A DNA stretch of 64,000 nt, from the NCBI GenBank assembly GCA_946222995.1, contig CAMIOS010000009.1:15030-79029 (forward strand). Direction: 5' to 3'. This document shows positions 25,087 through 35,846 of this stretch, piece by piece. Position 1 is the stretch's first letter; every line of letters starts with the position of its first letter. Position numbers and translations under genes: made by a program. Source of the DNA: an uncultured Enhydrobacter sp. Lineage in GTDB: Bacteria; Pseudomonadota; Gammaproteobacteria; Pseudomonadales; Moraxellaceae. A model generated the notes under the pieces. The model worked only from the letters and a program-made list of their open reading frames with translations. It was not told the origin of the DNA and searched no databases.

Positions 25087-26148
25087 ATGTTAAAACTTAC
25101 TTTTTTGGGCACATCGGCGGGTATGCCGACCAAACAACGCAACGTCACCGCCTTAGCCGTCTCGCTTATCAATCCGCAAAGCAAAGCTAAAAACACGCCA
25201 TGGGTGTTAATCGATTGTGGCGAAGGGACACAGCAGCAGATTTTGCATACGCCGTTATCGCTGTCAAACCTTGAAATGATTTGTATCACCCATGTGCATG
25301 GTGACCATTGCTATGGTCTACCTGGGCTGTTATCAAGTATGGGTATGAGTCGGCGTACCGCACCGCTTAAAATCATAGCCCCGCAAGCGATTGGTAAACT
25401 GCTAGATACACTCACCATCACCACCGAATTGTTTTTTCCGTATCCGATAGCGTTTATTGCCTTAGAGTCGCTAAAGAAAGAACAGGGGTTTGAAACAATC
25501 AGCGTGTCATTTAACGCCAATCACCACCTTACGATTGAGCCAATAAGTTTATCGCATCGTGTGCCAAGCCATGCCTTCAAAATTTGCCAAACGATTGATA
25601 GCGTGGAATTGCTGACCGATAAATTGCGGGCAATTGGTCTTGCCCCAAGTCCGCTGTGGGGCAAATTGCAAAGTGGCGAAAACATTACCCTTGAAACAGG
25701 CGAAACGTTATTGGCAAACGATTTTATTGTGCATCAACACGAGCAAACTGCCATCATTGTAGGTGGCGATAATGATACGCCAAGTTTGCTTAAGCCCTTT
25801 GTTCACGATGTCGGGTTGTTGGTACATGAGGCAACATATACGCATGACATCGCCGAAAAGGTGAAAAGCAAAACCGACGGCTTTGATCCCCAACACAGTA
25901 CCGCAAGGCAAGTGGCAGAATTCGCCGAGGCGGCGGGTGTACCCAACATTATCTTGACGCATTTTAGCGGACGCTATCAGCCATTTGAAAATATGGACGA
26001 TAAAACGCCCAATATGGGACATATCCGAGCGGAAGTCGAGCAATTTTATCGAGGCAATTGCTGGCTTGCCAAGGATTTTGAGGTATTTGAAGTCCGGCAA
26101 GATGTAGTTAACCAATCAAACCATAGTCAACAAAACGCTTCATGTTAA
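25087..26148 (+). CDS. rnz: ribonuclease Z
   Basis: The 353-residue metallo-beta-lactamase-fold endonuclease processes tRNA 3' ends. It starts MLKLTFLGTSAGMPTKQRN, has the zinc motif THVHGDHCYGLPGLL, the second-half IVGGDNDTPS region, HEATYTHD and a final LTHFSGRY histidine. I chose the ATG at 25087 because AGGA sits 6 bp upstream, rather than the in-frame ATG at 25072. A TATAAT at 25051 is a candidate -10. The stop codon lies inside the terminator hairpin. Confidence 0.94.
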   Translation: MLKLTFLGTSAGMPTKQRNVTALAVSLINPQSKAKNTPWVLIDCGEGTQQQILHTPLSLSNLEMICITHVHGDHCYGLPGLLSSMGMSRRTAPLKIIAPQAIGKLLDTLTITTELFFPYPIAFIALESLKKEQGFETISVSFNANHHLTIEPISLSHRVPSHAFKICQTIDSVELLTDKLRAIGLAPSPLWGKLQSGENITLETGETLLANDFIVHQHEQTAIIVGGDNDTPSLLKPFVHDVGLLVHEATYTHDIAEKVKSKTDGFDPQHSTARQVAEFAEAAGVPNIILTHFSGRYQPFENMDDKTPNMGHIRAEVEQFYRGNCWLAKDFEVFEVRQDVVNQSNHSQQNASC

Positions 26149-26158
26149 GCGTTTTTTT
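26132..26158 (+). terminator. rho-independent terminator overlapping the rnz stop
   Basis: AAAACGCTT and AAGCGTTTT pair around CATGTT and are followed by more T. The TAA of rnz (26146-26148) is part of the structure. Confidence 0.85.
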
Positions 26159-26385
26159 ATATAAAAATAAAATTCATCAATAAAAAATAAGTTATAACTT
26201 TTTGTAAACTTACCAGTCACAGAGACTTTTTTCAAAATTCGTTAGGCTTAGGCATAATAAATTTTCGTTATGGTAAATATTTAGTCATTTAGCTATTTTA
26301 TAACACGATGATAAATTGTTGAAATCTTAACATTCACTAAAAGTTTGGGATTGTCACTTTAGTTAGGCAATTACAAGGAGTATCT

Positions 26386-27507
26386 ATGCAAATCGGTGTC
26401 CCAAAAGACAATGCCATGTATGAAAAACGGATTGCCATCACACCCGATACGATTAAAAAATTGATTAAACTTGGGCATAACGTGGTGGTTGAGCGTGGGG
26501 CAGGGCAAGGCGCATTTATTTTTGATGCGGCACTTGAACAAGCCGGCGCTAAGATTGTGGAAAATGCTATCACAGGTAGCGATGTGGTATTGACGGTGAA
26601 TAGTTTGCCTGTCGAGCAGATAGTGCAACTAAAACCAAATGCCATTGTTATCGGTATGATGAATCCCTATCGTAACGCGCATTTGGCCGATTATGCCAAG
26701 CAACAGGCGAGTGTGTATGCAATGGAATTATTGCCGCGTACGCTTTCAAGGGCACAAAATATGGATGTACTGTCGTCACAAGCCAATTTAGCGGGTTATA
26801 AAGCCGTGATCTTAGCAGCGAATGAATATGGGCGTCCCTTTCCCATGTTTATGACCTCGGCAGGCACAGTGAAGCCTGCGCGTGTGGTGATTTTGGGCGT
26901 GGGGGTTGCGGGCTTGCAGGCGATTGCGACCGCTCGGCGGTTGGGGGCGGTGGTTGAGGCGAGTGATTTACGCCCCAGTGTGCGTGACCAAGTGGAGTCG
27001 GTAGGCGGTAAATGGCTTGATGTGCCTATGTCCGAGGAAGAAAAAGCCAAAGCAAAATCGACAGGCGGCTATGCGTGGACACCGTCTGAGCAATATATTC
27101 AAGACCAAGCTGCCGTGGTGGATAAAGCGGTGAGTCAAGCCGATATCGTGATTACCACCGCGCAGGTGCCAGGACGCAATGCTCCACGTCTAATTCACCA
27201 AGCGACCATTGACAAAATGAAGTCGGGCTCGGTGATTTTAGATATGGCGGTCGAAACGGGTGGTAATGTTGAAGGCTCGGTGGTGGGTCAACATATCGTC
27301 ACGCCCAACGGTGTGACCATTATGGGAACACCCAATATTCCTTCCACCTTGGCGGCTCAGTCATCGGCTTTATATGCCAATAATTTATACAACTTCTTTG
27401 CCACCTTGGTTGATGAAAATAAAGCATTTGCGTTAAACCCAGACGATGAAATTCAAAAAGCCTTGCTGGTTACTCACCAAGGGCAGGTATTGTTAGCCAG
27501 TCGCTAA
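26386..27507 (+). CDS. pntAA: NAD(P) transhydrogenase subunit alpha part 1
   Basis: This is domain I of proton-translocating transhydrogenase, which binds NAD(H). The 373-residue protein begins IGVPKDNAMYEKRIAITPD, has the Rossmann motif VVILGVGVAGLQAIATARRL, and the segments DVVITTAQVPGRNAPRLI and VILDMAVETGGN. AAGGAG lies 8 bp before the ATG. It is the first gene of pntAA-pntAB-pntB, the three-gene split also found in Acinetobacter and Pseudomonas. The complex makes NADPH from NADH using the proton gradient. Confidence 0.96.
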   Translation: MQIGVPKDNAMYEKRIAITPDTIKKLIKLGHNVVVERGAGQGAFIFDAALEQAGAKIVENAITGSDVVLTVNSLPVEQIVQLKPNAIVIGMMNPYRNAHLADYAKQQASVYAMELLPRTLSRAQNMDVLSSQANLAGYKAVILAANEYGRPFPMFMTSAGTVKPARVVILGVGVAGLQAIATARRLGAVVEASDLRPSVRDQVESVGGKWLDVPMSEEEKAKAKSTGGYAWTPSEQYIQDQAAVVDKAVSQADIVITTAQVPGRNAPRLIHQATIDKMKSGSVILDMAVETGGNVEGSVVGQHIVTPNGVTIMGTPNIPSTLAAQSSALYANNLYNFFATLVDENKAFALNPDDEIQKALLVTHQGQVLLASR

Positions 27508-27546
27508 CCTAATTTTCATTTACCTTGTTAAAAGTTAGGAGATTTT

Positions 27547-27900
27547 ATGTTGTTGACAATTTTAGCGACTGCGACAGCAGCGACGCCATTTGTGGCAATT
27601 TTTAGCATTTTTATTATGGCAATTTTCGTGGGTTATTATGTGGTGTGGGGCGTGACACCTGCCTTACATACGCCATTAATGGCGGTTACCAATGCATTGT
27701 CTAGTATCGTGATTGTCGGTGCGATGCTGCAGACAGTGACCATTGAGGGTCATTTATTCACGCCTACCAGCTTGTTGGGGGCATTTGCGGTATTTTTAGC
27801 CAGTATCAATATTTTTGGTGGCTTTGCTGTGACTGAGCGAATGCTTGCCATGTTTAAATCCAAGGATAAATCAAAAGCCAAAAGCCAAGGAGACGCTTGA
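27547..27900 (+). CDS. pntAB: NAD(P) transhydrogenase subunit alpha part 2
   Basis: This small membrane subunit (117 residues) carries the first transmembrane helices of domain II, including IFIMAIFVGYYVVWGVTPALH and the conserved HTPLMAVTNALSSIVIVGA segment. It ends with a lysine-rich tail (KSKDKSKAKSQ). The gene lies 39 bp after pntAA, and its TGA overlaps the pntB ATG by one base, so the two are coupled. Confidence 0.95.
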   Translation: MLLTILATATAATPFVAIFSIFIMAIFVGYYVVWGVTPALHTPLMAVTNALSSIVIVGAMLQTVTIEGHLFTPTSLLGAFAVFLASINIFGGFAVTERMLAMFKSKDKSKAKSQGDA

Positions 27901-29300
27901 TGAATGAAAATATGAATTGGGTAGCGGCTCACGCGGATTGGTTTTATTTGGTCGGGGCGGTTTTGTTTATCTTGACTTTGCGTGGTTTATCCAGTCCCAA
28001 AACTGCCATTCGTGGCAATCGTTTTGGCATGATTGCAATGGCAATTGCGATTGGTACCACATTTTTTCTTGCCCCAAGTCCTGTATTTGTGTTGATTATC
28101 GGGGCGATGATTTTGGGAGCAATTGTCGGTACTTGGAAAGCGCGTACGGTGGCAATGACCCAAATGCCTGAAACCGTTGCATTGATGCACTCTTTGGTAG
28201 GGCTATCAGCCGTGGCAATTGCGTTGGCAAGCGTGTTACATACGGGGGTGCAACATGACACGGTTGGACGTTTTGAGCTGTTCGTTGGCTGTTTTATTGG
28301 GGCAATTACCTTTTCTGCCTCGATGTTTGCCTTCGGTAAATTGGCGGCAAAACCATGGGCAAAAACCCTCAAAGGCGGCTGGGTCAAACCAGTACAGGCA
28401 ATCTTATTTATCGCGATGCTGGTTTATGGGGTGCTATATTTTACCACAGAGTCAATGACGGCCTTTTATGCCATGACGGCCTTGGCGGTGGTGTTTGGTT
28501 GGATGTGGATTGCACCCATTGGCGGCGGTGATATGCCGGTGGTGGTGTCATTGCTAAATTCATTTTCGGGCTGGGCAGCCGCAGGGATTGGTTTTACCCT
28601 TGGCAACAGTATGCTCATTATCGCAGGCTCGCTCGTTGGCTCATCGGGAGCAATTTTATCGTATATCATGTGTAAAGCCATGAACCGCTCTCTACTTAAT
28701 GTGCTATTTGGCGGCATTACCAGCGCTACAAGTGCCGCATCAGAAGAAGACAATACGCCAAAAACCTATCGTACAGGCTCACCGGAAGATGCGGCCTTTA
28801 TGATGGAAAATTCTAGCAGCGTGGTAATCGTGCCGGGTTATGGTATGGCGCAGGGGCGCGCCCAAAATGCGGTCAAAGAATTGTACGAGATGCTAAAAGA
28901 AGAAGGTGTCAACGTGCGTTTTGCCATCCACCCCGTGGCAGGGCGAATGCCGGGGCATATGAATGTCTTGTTGGCAGAAGCGGATGTTCCCTATGAAGAC
29001 ATTCTTGAAATGGATGAAATTAACTCCGACTTTGCGGGTACAGATGTGGTGCTAGTCATCGGGGCAAATGATGTGGTCAATCCTGCGGCTAAAGACGACC
29101 CAAACTCCCCGATTTTTGGTATGCCGATACTTGAAGCAGCCAAAGCCCAAACCGTGATGGTGATTAAGCGCTCAATGAGCACGGGTTACGCAGGATTGGA
29201 TAATAGTTTATTTTACCTGGATAAAACCATGATGATTTTTGGTGATGCTAAAAAAGTGGTGGAAGACATGATTCGCCATCTCAATGGCACAGGCCACTAA
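27900..29300 (+). CDS. pntB: NAD(P) transhydrogenase subunit beta
   Basis: The 466-residue beta subunit holds the remaining helices of domain II and the NADP(H)-binding domain III (VVIVPGYGMAQGRAQNAV, FAIHPVAGRMPGHMNVLLAEA, DVVLVIGANDVVNPAA, VIKRSMSTGYAG). The ATG at 27900 shares its A with the pntAB TGA and has AAGGAG upstream; a TTG one codon earlier is not needed. A terminator follows 50 bp after the stop. Confidence 0.96.
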   Translation: MNENMNWVAAHADWFYLVGAVLFILTLRGLSSPKTAIRGNRFGMIAMAIAIGTTFFLAPSPVFVLIIGAMILGAIVGTWKARTVAMTQMPETVALMHSLVGLSAVAIALASVLHTGVQHDTVGRFELFVGCFIGAITFSASMFAFGKLAAKPWAKTLKGGWVKPVQAILFIAMLVYGVLYFTTESMTAFYAMTALAVVFGWMWIAPIGGGDMPVVVSLLNSFSGWAAAGIGFTLGNSMLIIAGSLVGSSGAILSYIMCKAMNRSLLNVLFGGITSATSAASEEDNTPKTYRTGSPEDAAFMMENSSSVVIVPGYGMAQGRAQNAVKELYEMLKEEGVNVRFAIHPVAGRMPGHMNVLLAEADVPYEDILEMDEINSDFAGTDVVLVIGANDVVNPAAKDDPNSPIFGMPILEAAKAQTVMVIKRSMSTGYAGLDNSLFYLDKTMMIFGDAKKVVEDMIRHLNGTGH

Positions 29301-29349
29301 ATGTCACACGCCACTAAATGTCATCCTGAAATGTTTTGCCTTATGTTTA

Positions 29350-29379
29350 AAAAACCCTGATTATGAAATCGGGGTTTTT
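29350..29379 (+). terminator. rho-independent terminator of the pnt operon
   Basis: AAAAACCCTGATT pairs with AATCGGGGTTTTT (one T-G wobble) around ATGA, ending in a T-run. Confidence 0.87.
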
Positions 29380-29382
29380 ATT

Positions 29383-29391
29383 TGTTATAAT
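29383..29391 (+). promoter_or_regulatory. extended -10 promoter for iscX
   Basis: TG-T-TATAAT is a full extended -10 match, 52 bp before the iscX ATG and immediately after the pnt terminator. The -35 region lies in the terminator and is not conserved, as is usual for extended -10 promoters. Confidence 0.55.
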
Positions 29392-29443
29392 CGGTGTACT
29401 TTAGACATTTAACAACTTCAAAGACCTTAAACAAGGAAAACTT

Positions 29444-29641
29444 ATGTCTTTAAAATGGAACGACACCCTTGAAATCGCCATTCAACTTGCCGAAAAATAC
29501 CCCGATGTCGATGTGCAATATATCCGCTTTACCGATTTGCACCGTTATGTCACCGAGCTTGATGAATTTGACGATAATCCCGAAAAATCTACCGAAAAAC
29601 AACTTGAAGCCATTCAGATGGCGTGGCTTGACGAACTATAA
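29444..29641 (+). CDS. iscX: IscX, iron-sulfur cluster assembly regulator
   Basis: The 65-residue protein starts MSLKWNDTLEIAIQLAEKYP, has RFTDLHRYV and ends EAIQMAWLDEL. This closely follows the E. coli IscX pattern (LKW.D...I...L...YPD, RFTD.H, DEFDD.P, EAI...WLDE). IscX is a small acidic protein that binds IscS and iron and modulates cluster assembly. It usually ends the isc operon (after fdx). Here it stands alone with its own promoter between pntB and fetB, so the isc genes must be elsewhere. Confidence 0.94.
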   Translation: MSLKWNDTLEIAIQLAEKYPDVDVQYIRFTDLHRYVTELDEFDDNPEKSTEKQLEAIQMAWLDEL

Positions 29642-29655
29642 TTGAGCCATCTAGA

Positions 29656-30477
29656 CTAAGATTTTGGGGCAGGGCTAGGCGGTAATACCCATTGCCAGTC
29701 GGCATTAAAAAACCGCCGAAACACCAGCAACGTGCCAATGGTACAGCCCAGTGTGCTACTGGTGGCGATTAAAAACATGGTAATAATCTGATATAACACC
29801 GCTTGGTGCGGGTTAGCGCCTGCCAAAATTTGCCCCGTCATCATCCCTGGCAAGCTTACCAAACCCACCACCATCATACTATTAATGGTGGGCGTGATGC
29901 CGTTTTGAATCGCAGCGACCACATAGCCACGAGCGGCTTCCCATGGTGACGCAGATAATGCCAACAAGCTATTTATCATGGCTTGCTCACGGTGTAGACT
30001 ATTGACCAGCTGGTTCATGGATAGCGAAACGGCGGTCAACGAATTGCCCAAAATCAATCCCAACAGCGGAATCATCACTTGCGGAAGAAACCAAGCGTGA
30101 TGCGGCGTAGAAAGTACCCACCAACCACCAAAAATCGCCACCACCCAACTACTGACAAACACCGCTGTCAGTGTATCCCAAATCAAGCCTTGATAAGGTT
30201 TTTTTACCCGATTTTTGGCAGCGATACTGGCGATTAAGGTCATAAACGTCAAAATAGCTAAGACTTCATACCATTGTTCACGGGCAAAAATCCATGCCAA
30301 AACCAAGCCAATCAAACTCAATTGTATAACGGTACGTAGACTGGCAATCATAAGTTCTTTAACAATGCCCAAGCCAAGCCATGCACTAATCGCTATGACT
30401 AGTAATAAAGCCACACTTGCCAAGGCAACTTGCTGATAGCTGATGGTTGCCATCGCACTTGCCACCAATATTAGCAT
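29656..30477 (-). CDS. fetB: FetB-type ABC exporter permease (UPF0014)
   Basis: This 273-residue membrane protein has about seven hydrophobic helices and the UPF0014/FetB signature stretches SLRTVIQLSLIGLVLAWIF, MIPLLGLILGNSLTAVSLSM and VSLPGMMTGQILAGANP. In E. coli FetAB exports iron and protects against oxidative stress. I chose the ATG at 30477 with AGGGG upstream; it overlaps the fetA stop by seven bases. A TTG at 30504 would extend it. It ends 14 bp from the convergent iscX. Confidence 0.88.
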   Translation of the reverse strand: MLILVASAMATISYQQVALASVALLLVIAISAWLGLGIVKELMIASLRTVIQLSLIGLVLAWIFAREQWYEVLAILTFMTLIASIAAKNRVKKPYQGLIWDTLTAVFVSSWVVAIFGGWWVLSTPHHAWFLPQVMIPLLGLILGNSLTAVSLSMNQLVNSLHREQAMINSLLALSASPWEAARGYVVAAIQNGITPTINSMMVVGLVSLPGMMTGQILAGANPHQAVLYQIITMFLIATSSTLGCTIGTLLVFRRFFNADWQWVLPPSPAPKS

Positions 30478-31130
30478 TGCAATTGCCCCTGTGACATCTG
30501 CCAATGTCTCGTCCCAAAGTCTAACAGTCGCTGAATTTGCGTCGGTTCATGGCTTATCCATACAACTGTTGCGGCAGGATGGGTGTTATACCAATGGGTA
30601 ATGAATGTTTCGACTTGGTGAGTGGTTGTATTATCAAGCGAGGCGGTTGGCTCATCAAGTAATAAAACAGCAGGCTGCAGTTGAAGGGTACGAAGCAGAT
30701 TAACAAGCTGTTTTTCGCCGCCTGATAGCACACGGCTGTCTTGTTGCAAAAAATTGTCGGATTTGCCGAGTTGGGCTAAATGTTGCAGATGCCAGTCAAG
30801 GTTAAAGGTTTGATTTTGATGAAATTTTAATAAAAAAGGCAGTTTTAGATTATCCAAAACCGTGCCTTCAATCATTTCACCCATTTGAGCAAGATACGCC
30901 ACTTGCGAACGCCAGACCGCAGGCGTTAGTTGTTGCAAAGTTTTATCATTTAACGTCATATGACCCGAACTTATCGGCAACAATGACGCCAACAGTTTTA
31001 GTAGTAATGATTTGCCACTGCCTGATTGTCCGGTTAATAAAATAAAATCATGCGGCAACACTTGCCCTGCCGCTTGATGGATCAGTATTTTATCAGCTAT
31101 TTGAAAGGTTAGTTGGTTAAAGTTAAGCAT
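30471..31130 (-). CDS. fetA: FetA-type ABC exporter ATP-binding protein
   Basis: The 219-residue ATPase has Walker A GQSGSGKSLLLK, a Q-loop in VAYLAQMGEMIEG, signature LSGGEKQLVNLLRTL, Walker B AVLLLDEPTAS and the H-loop WISHEP. Its partner is FetB, translated from an overlapping start. The small size and the pairing with a UPF0014 permease identify FetA. The gene begins 17 bp after the adenosyltransferase gene, so the three form one unit. Confidence 0.88.
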   Translation of the reverse strand: MLNFNQLTFQIADKILIHQAAGQVLPHDFILLTGQSGSGKSLLLKLLASLLPISSGHMTLNDKTLQQLTPAVWRSQVAYLAQMGEMIEGTVLDNLKLPFLLKFHQNQTFNLDWHLQHLAQLGKSDNFLQQDSRVLSGGEKQLVNLLRTLQLQPAVLLLDEPTASLDNTTTHQVETFITHWYNTHPAATVVWISHEPTQIQRLLDFGTRHWQMSQGQLQC

Positions 31131-31147
31131 AAAATAAGTGAGGTTGG

Positions 31148-31711
31148 TTATTGTAGTGTCAATTTATCCCATAAAACTTCTTTACCGCCATCTAAGCGTG
31201 CCACCACACGAGCGAGCACAAATAGCCAGTCAGATAACCGATTGATAAATTGCGAACTCACAGTCGACACATTGCCATCTCGTTCATTTAATGCCACCAA
31301 TAATCGCTCACTATCTCGTGCTAGACAACGAGCGATATGCACTTGACTGGTGGCAATCGAGCCTGCCGGTAGAATGAAGTCCTTGAGCGGTGGTAAATTC
31401 TCGTTCCATTCATCAATTTGGCATTCAAGCTCGGCGACATAGTCAGCCAAAATACCCTTGTATGCTGGCATCGCAAGTTCGCCGCCAAGGTTAAATAACT
31501 GGTGCTGAATTCGGCTGAGTTTGTCATCAAATTCCCGATGATTTGCTTGTATTAAATAACCACGTAACAGACCGATTTGCGAGTTTAATAAATCCACGTT
31601 TCCCATCGCATCAAAGCGTAAATCAGCTTTTGACAGCCGTGAGCCGTCTGCCATACCCGTTGTGCCGTCATCGCCGGTACGAGTATAAATTTTAGATAGT
31701 CGATTGCCCAT
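31148..31711 (-). CDS. PduO-type cob(I)alamin adenosyltransferase
   Basis: The 187-residue protein has the ATP-binding N terminus KIYTRTGDDGTTGMADG, the FILPAGS segment and CLARDSERLLV, which match PduO-type ATP:corrinoid adenosyltransferases. These convert cob(I)alamin to adenosylcobalamin. No B12-dependent enzyme or cobalamin synthesis gene is near, so it probably serves salvage. It is the first gene of a unit with fetA-fetB, 17 bp away, and is divergent from cysS. Confidence 0.9.
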   Translation of the reverse strand: MGNRLSKIYTRTGDDGTTGMADGSRLSKADLRFDAMGNVDLLNSQIGLLRGYLIQANHREFDDKLSRIQHQLFNLGGELAMPAYKGILADYVAELECQIDEWNENLPPLKDFILPAGSIATSQVHIARCLARDSERLLVALNERDGNVSTVSSQFINRLSDWLFVLARVVARLDGGKEVLWDKLTLQ

Positions 31712-31815
31712 TTTTAATACTTATCACATTCAAAGATACCAAATCATAGCACTTTTGGGAAAATTTCGGTATCATAAATGATTGACTAAAATATTCTTAC
31801 ACTTAAAGGTGCCTT

Positions 31816-33282
31816 ATGACACAACCAATGCCTATCATGATTTACGACTCTATGAGCGGACAAAAACGTCCCTTTACGCCCATTCACGCAGGCAAAGTCG
31901 GAATGTATGTGTGCGGCATGACCGTCTATGATTATTGTCATATCGGGCACGCTCGGGTGATGGTAGGTTTTGACATCGTCGTACGCTGGCTGCGTCATCT
32001 TGGCTATGATGTCAATTACGTGCGTAACATCACTGACATTGACGACAAAATCATCAACCGAGCCAACGAAAACGGCGAAACTATCTTTGCCTTGACCGAG
32101 CGCTTTATCCAAGCCATGCACGAGGATGCCGATAAACTTGGCTGCGAACGCCCCAATCGCGAACCACGAGCCACCGACTTTATTGACCAAATGCAAGACC
32201 TTATCCAAACCTTGATGGATAAAAATTTAGCCTATAAAGGTAACTCCTTAAATGGGCCGGGCGATGTGTATTATGCGGTGGAAAATTTTGCCGACTATGG
32301 CAAGCTGTCAAAACGTAAACTTGCCGATATGCAAGCAGGGGCAAGTGAGCGGGTGCTGTTTACAGGAGCAGGGGGCGAGACCGACAAAAAAAATCCGTTT
32401 GACTTTGTGCTATGGAAAGCCGCAAAAGAAAATGAACCGCAAGAGACCAAATGGCAGTCACCGTGGGGCGTGGGTCGTCCTGGGTGGCATATCGAATGCT
32501 CGGCGATGAGTACCTGCTGCCTTGGGGAAACCTTTGACATTCATGGTGGTGGGCATGATTTACAGTTTCCACACCACGAGAATGAAATTGCCCAATCGGA
32601 AGGAGCAACGGGCAAAACCTACGCCAATAACTGGATGCACGTTGGCTTTATCAATGTTGATGGCGAAAAAATGTCAAAATCGCTTGGCAATTTTTTTACC
32701 ATTCGGGATGTGATGAAAGCGTTTCACCCTGAAACAATTCGCTTTTTTATTTTATCCAGCCATTACCGAAGTCCTGTGAATTTCTCGGATACCGCGTTAA
32801 AAGAAGCACACACCAGTTTAACGCGTCTGTATCAAGCGTTAAAATCGGTGGAAAGCCTAAGCATGAATGAAGCGATTACAATAAACAATGATTACCAAAC
32901 CGCCTTTAACCAAGCCATGAATGACGACTTTAATACGGCGGGGGCGATTGCGCTACTGTTTAACCTTGTTCGTGACATCAATAAAGCCGTGAATTTAGCC
33001 ACGCCTAAAGGCGATGCCCAAGCGGTGGCATTGGCGAATTTACTCAAAGACTTGGCAAAACCGCTAAACATTTTACAGCTTAATCCAAGCGAATTTTTAC
33101 AAGCTCAAATCGGTGAAAGTGGCGGTTTAAGCGATGGCGAGATCGAAGCCCAAATCGAAGCGCGCAAACACGCCAAAGCTAACAAAGACTTTGCCAAAGC
33201 CGACCAAATTCGTAATGACTTAAAAGCTCAAGGTATTGAACTGGAAGATGGTAAAAATGGGACAACATGGCGGAGAATTTAA
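31816..33282 (+). CDS. cysS: cysteinyl-tRNA synthetase
   Basis: This class I synthetase charges tRNA-Cys. It has the zinc Cys and HIGH motif in [18 protein letters not shown], further zinc ligands in [19 protein letters not shown] and [12 protein letters not shown], and the KMSKS loop [10 protein letters not shown]. At 488 residues it is longer than E. coli CysS (461). Part of the excess is a loop ([19 protein letters not shown]) before the DFVLWK segment. Single gene, divergent from the adenosyltransferase. Confidence 0.97.
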   Translation: MTQPMPIMIYDSMSGQKRPFTPIHAGKVGMYVCGMTVYDYCHIGHARVMVGFDIVVRWLRHLGYDVNYVRNITDIDDKIINRANENGETIFALTERFIQAMHEDADKLGCERPNREPRATDFIDQMQDLIQTLMDKNLAYKGNSLNGPGDVYYAVENFADYGKLSKRKLADMQAGASERVLFTGAGGETDKKNPFDFVLWKAAKENEPQETKWQSPWGVGRPGWHIECSAMSTCCLGETFDIHGGGHDLQFPHHENEIAQSEGATGKTYANNWMHVGFINVDGEKMSKSLGNFFTIRDVMKAFHPETIRFFILSSHYRSPVNFSDTALKEAHTSLTRLYQALKSVESLSMNEAITINNDYQTAFNQAMNDDFNTAGAIALLFNLVRDINKAVNLATPKGDAQAVALANLLKDLAKPLNILQLNPSEFLQAQIGESGGLSDGEIEAQIEARKHAKANKDFAKADQIRNDLKAQGIELEDGKNGTTWRRI

Positions 33283-33291
33283 AAAATTGGT

Positions 33292-33320
33292 TTGACGAAT
33301 AGCCATTAAATAAGTACAAT
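33292..33320 (+). promoter_or_regulatory. sigma-70 promoter upstream of guaB leader
   Basis: TTGACG, a 17-bp spacer and TACAAT give the best promoter match in the window. It starts 10 bp after the cysS stop and about 167 bp before the guaB ATG, upstream of the leader hairpin. Confidence 0.7.
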
Positions 33321-33372
33321 ATGCGGTTAATTTTAAAACTTATTTAATGGTGTCAATTGAAACGACAAATGA

Positions 33373-34953
<1,581 letters not shown>

Positions 34954-34988
34954 GTGTTAAAGTAAATTTAAACGGATTTTGAACAATG

Positions 34989-35014
34989 AAAAGTCGGGTT
35001 ATGCTCGGCTTTTT
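34989..35014 (+). terminator. rho-independent terminator after guaB
   Basis: AAAAGTCGGG pairs with CTCGGCTTTT (two G-U wobbles) around TTATG, followed by T. Confidence 0.75.
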
Positions 35015-35050
35015 CACTTATATCATGCTTGCTAACCTACAGGGTCATCT

Positions 35051-35755
35051 ATGAAGATATATCCACAAAAATTCTCTGTCATCGCCCTAAGCTGCTTATT
35101 CATGCTTAGTGCGTGTGATAAAAAAAATACCAATCAGACGACCACCCCCACGGATGCCTCTATTACTAATTCTATGGCTTCTATTGCCACGACTATTGCC
35201 ACGACTTCAGTTAGCGCATCAGCGAATAATCAAACTATCACAGGGATAACCACCCAAAACAGCTTTTCATCGTCAGTTTATCCTAAAATTATGTCCACCA
35301 TGCTGGTGGGTGGCATTCTGACAGCCTATGCCGATGAAAAACAACTCGACGCTAACCAGCGCACATGTTTAATCCAAGCTGATTTATCAAAAGCTGCCCC
35401 GCAACTGCAAGCGATTTTTGACCAAAAACAATCCGCTGCCGATAAAAAAGCCTTTGACGAGATATATAGTGGTCAAACAGGCAAGCAAGCACTTGATTTT
35501 ACCACGCAGTCGATTCGTTTTGGCATGGGGTTATTGGGCGATCAACCACCGACGCTTAATCCTAGCGATAAAGCCAAAATTGACGCTTTTAATCAGTCTG
35601 CACCTGCTCAACATATCAAAACCTTAATTGACGAAAAACAAGAGTTGACTATTATTTTGCCCATTGTCAACGAGCAAATCAAACGTTGTGGTTTTCAAGA
35701 AATTCCCATGCAGGCTATTTTAGCTCAACTGCCTGCCTCTAATAGCCAACCGTAA
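35051..35755 (+). CDS. hypothetical lipoprotein
   Basis: The 234-residue protein starts with a lipoprotein signal (FSVIALSCLFMLSACDKK, lipobox LSAC). A Thr/Ser-rich linker follows (residues about 25-80), then a folded part beginning SSVYPKIMSTMLVGGIL with two cysteines. I do not recognise the domain. It sits between guaB and glmM with a terminator before it and no shared-operon signs. Outer- or inner-membrane anchoring is expected; the residues after Cys are DK, and Asp at +2 would favour inner-membrane retention in E. coli. Confidence 0.7.
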   Translation: MKIYPQKFSVIALSCLFMLSACDKKNTNQTTTPTDASITNSMASIATTIATTSVSASANNQTITGITTQNSFSSSVYPKIMSTMLVGGILTAYADEKQLDANQRTCLIQADLSKAAPQLQAIFDQKQSAADKKAFDEIYSGQTGKQALDFTTQSIRFGMGLLGDQPPTLNPSDKAKIDAFNQSAPAQHIKTLIDEKQELTIILPIVNEQIKRCGFQEIPMQAILAQLPASNSQP

Positions 35756-35846
35756 TTTAATTCTAGGAAATAACACACAATCAAAACTGCAATTTTGCTG
35801 CAATTTTGCTATGCTATTTGCGACTAAAACATAGGAAAAACCGTAT

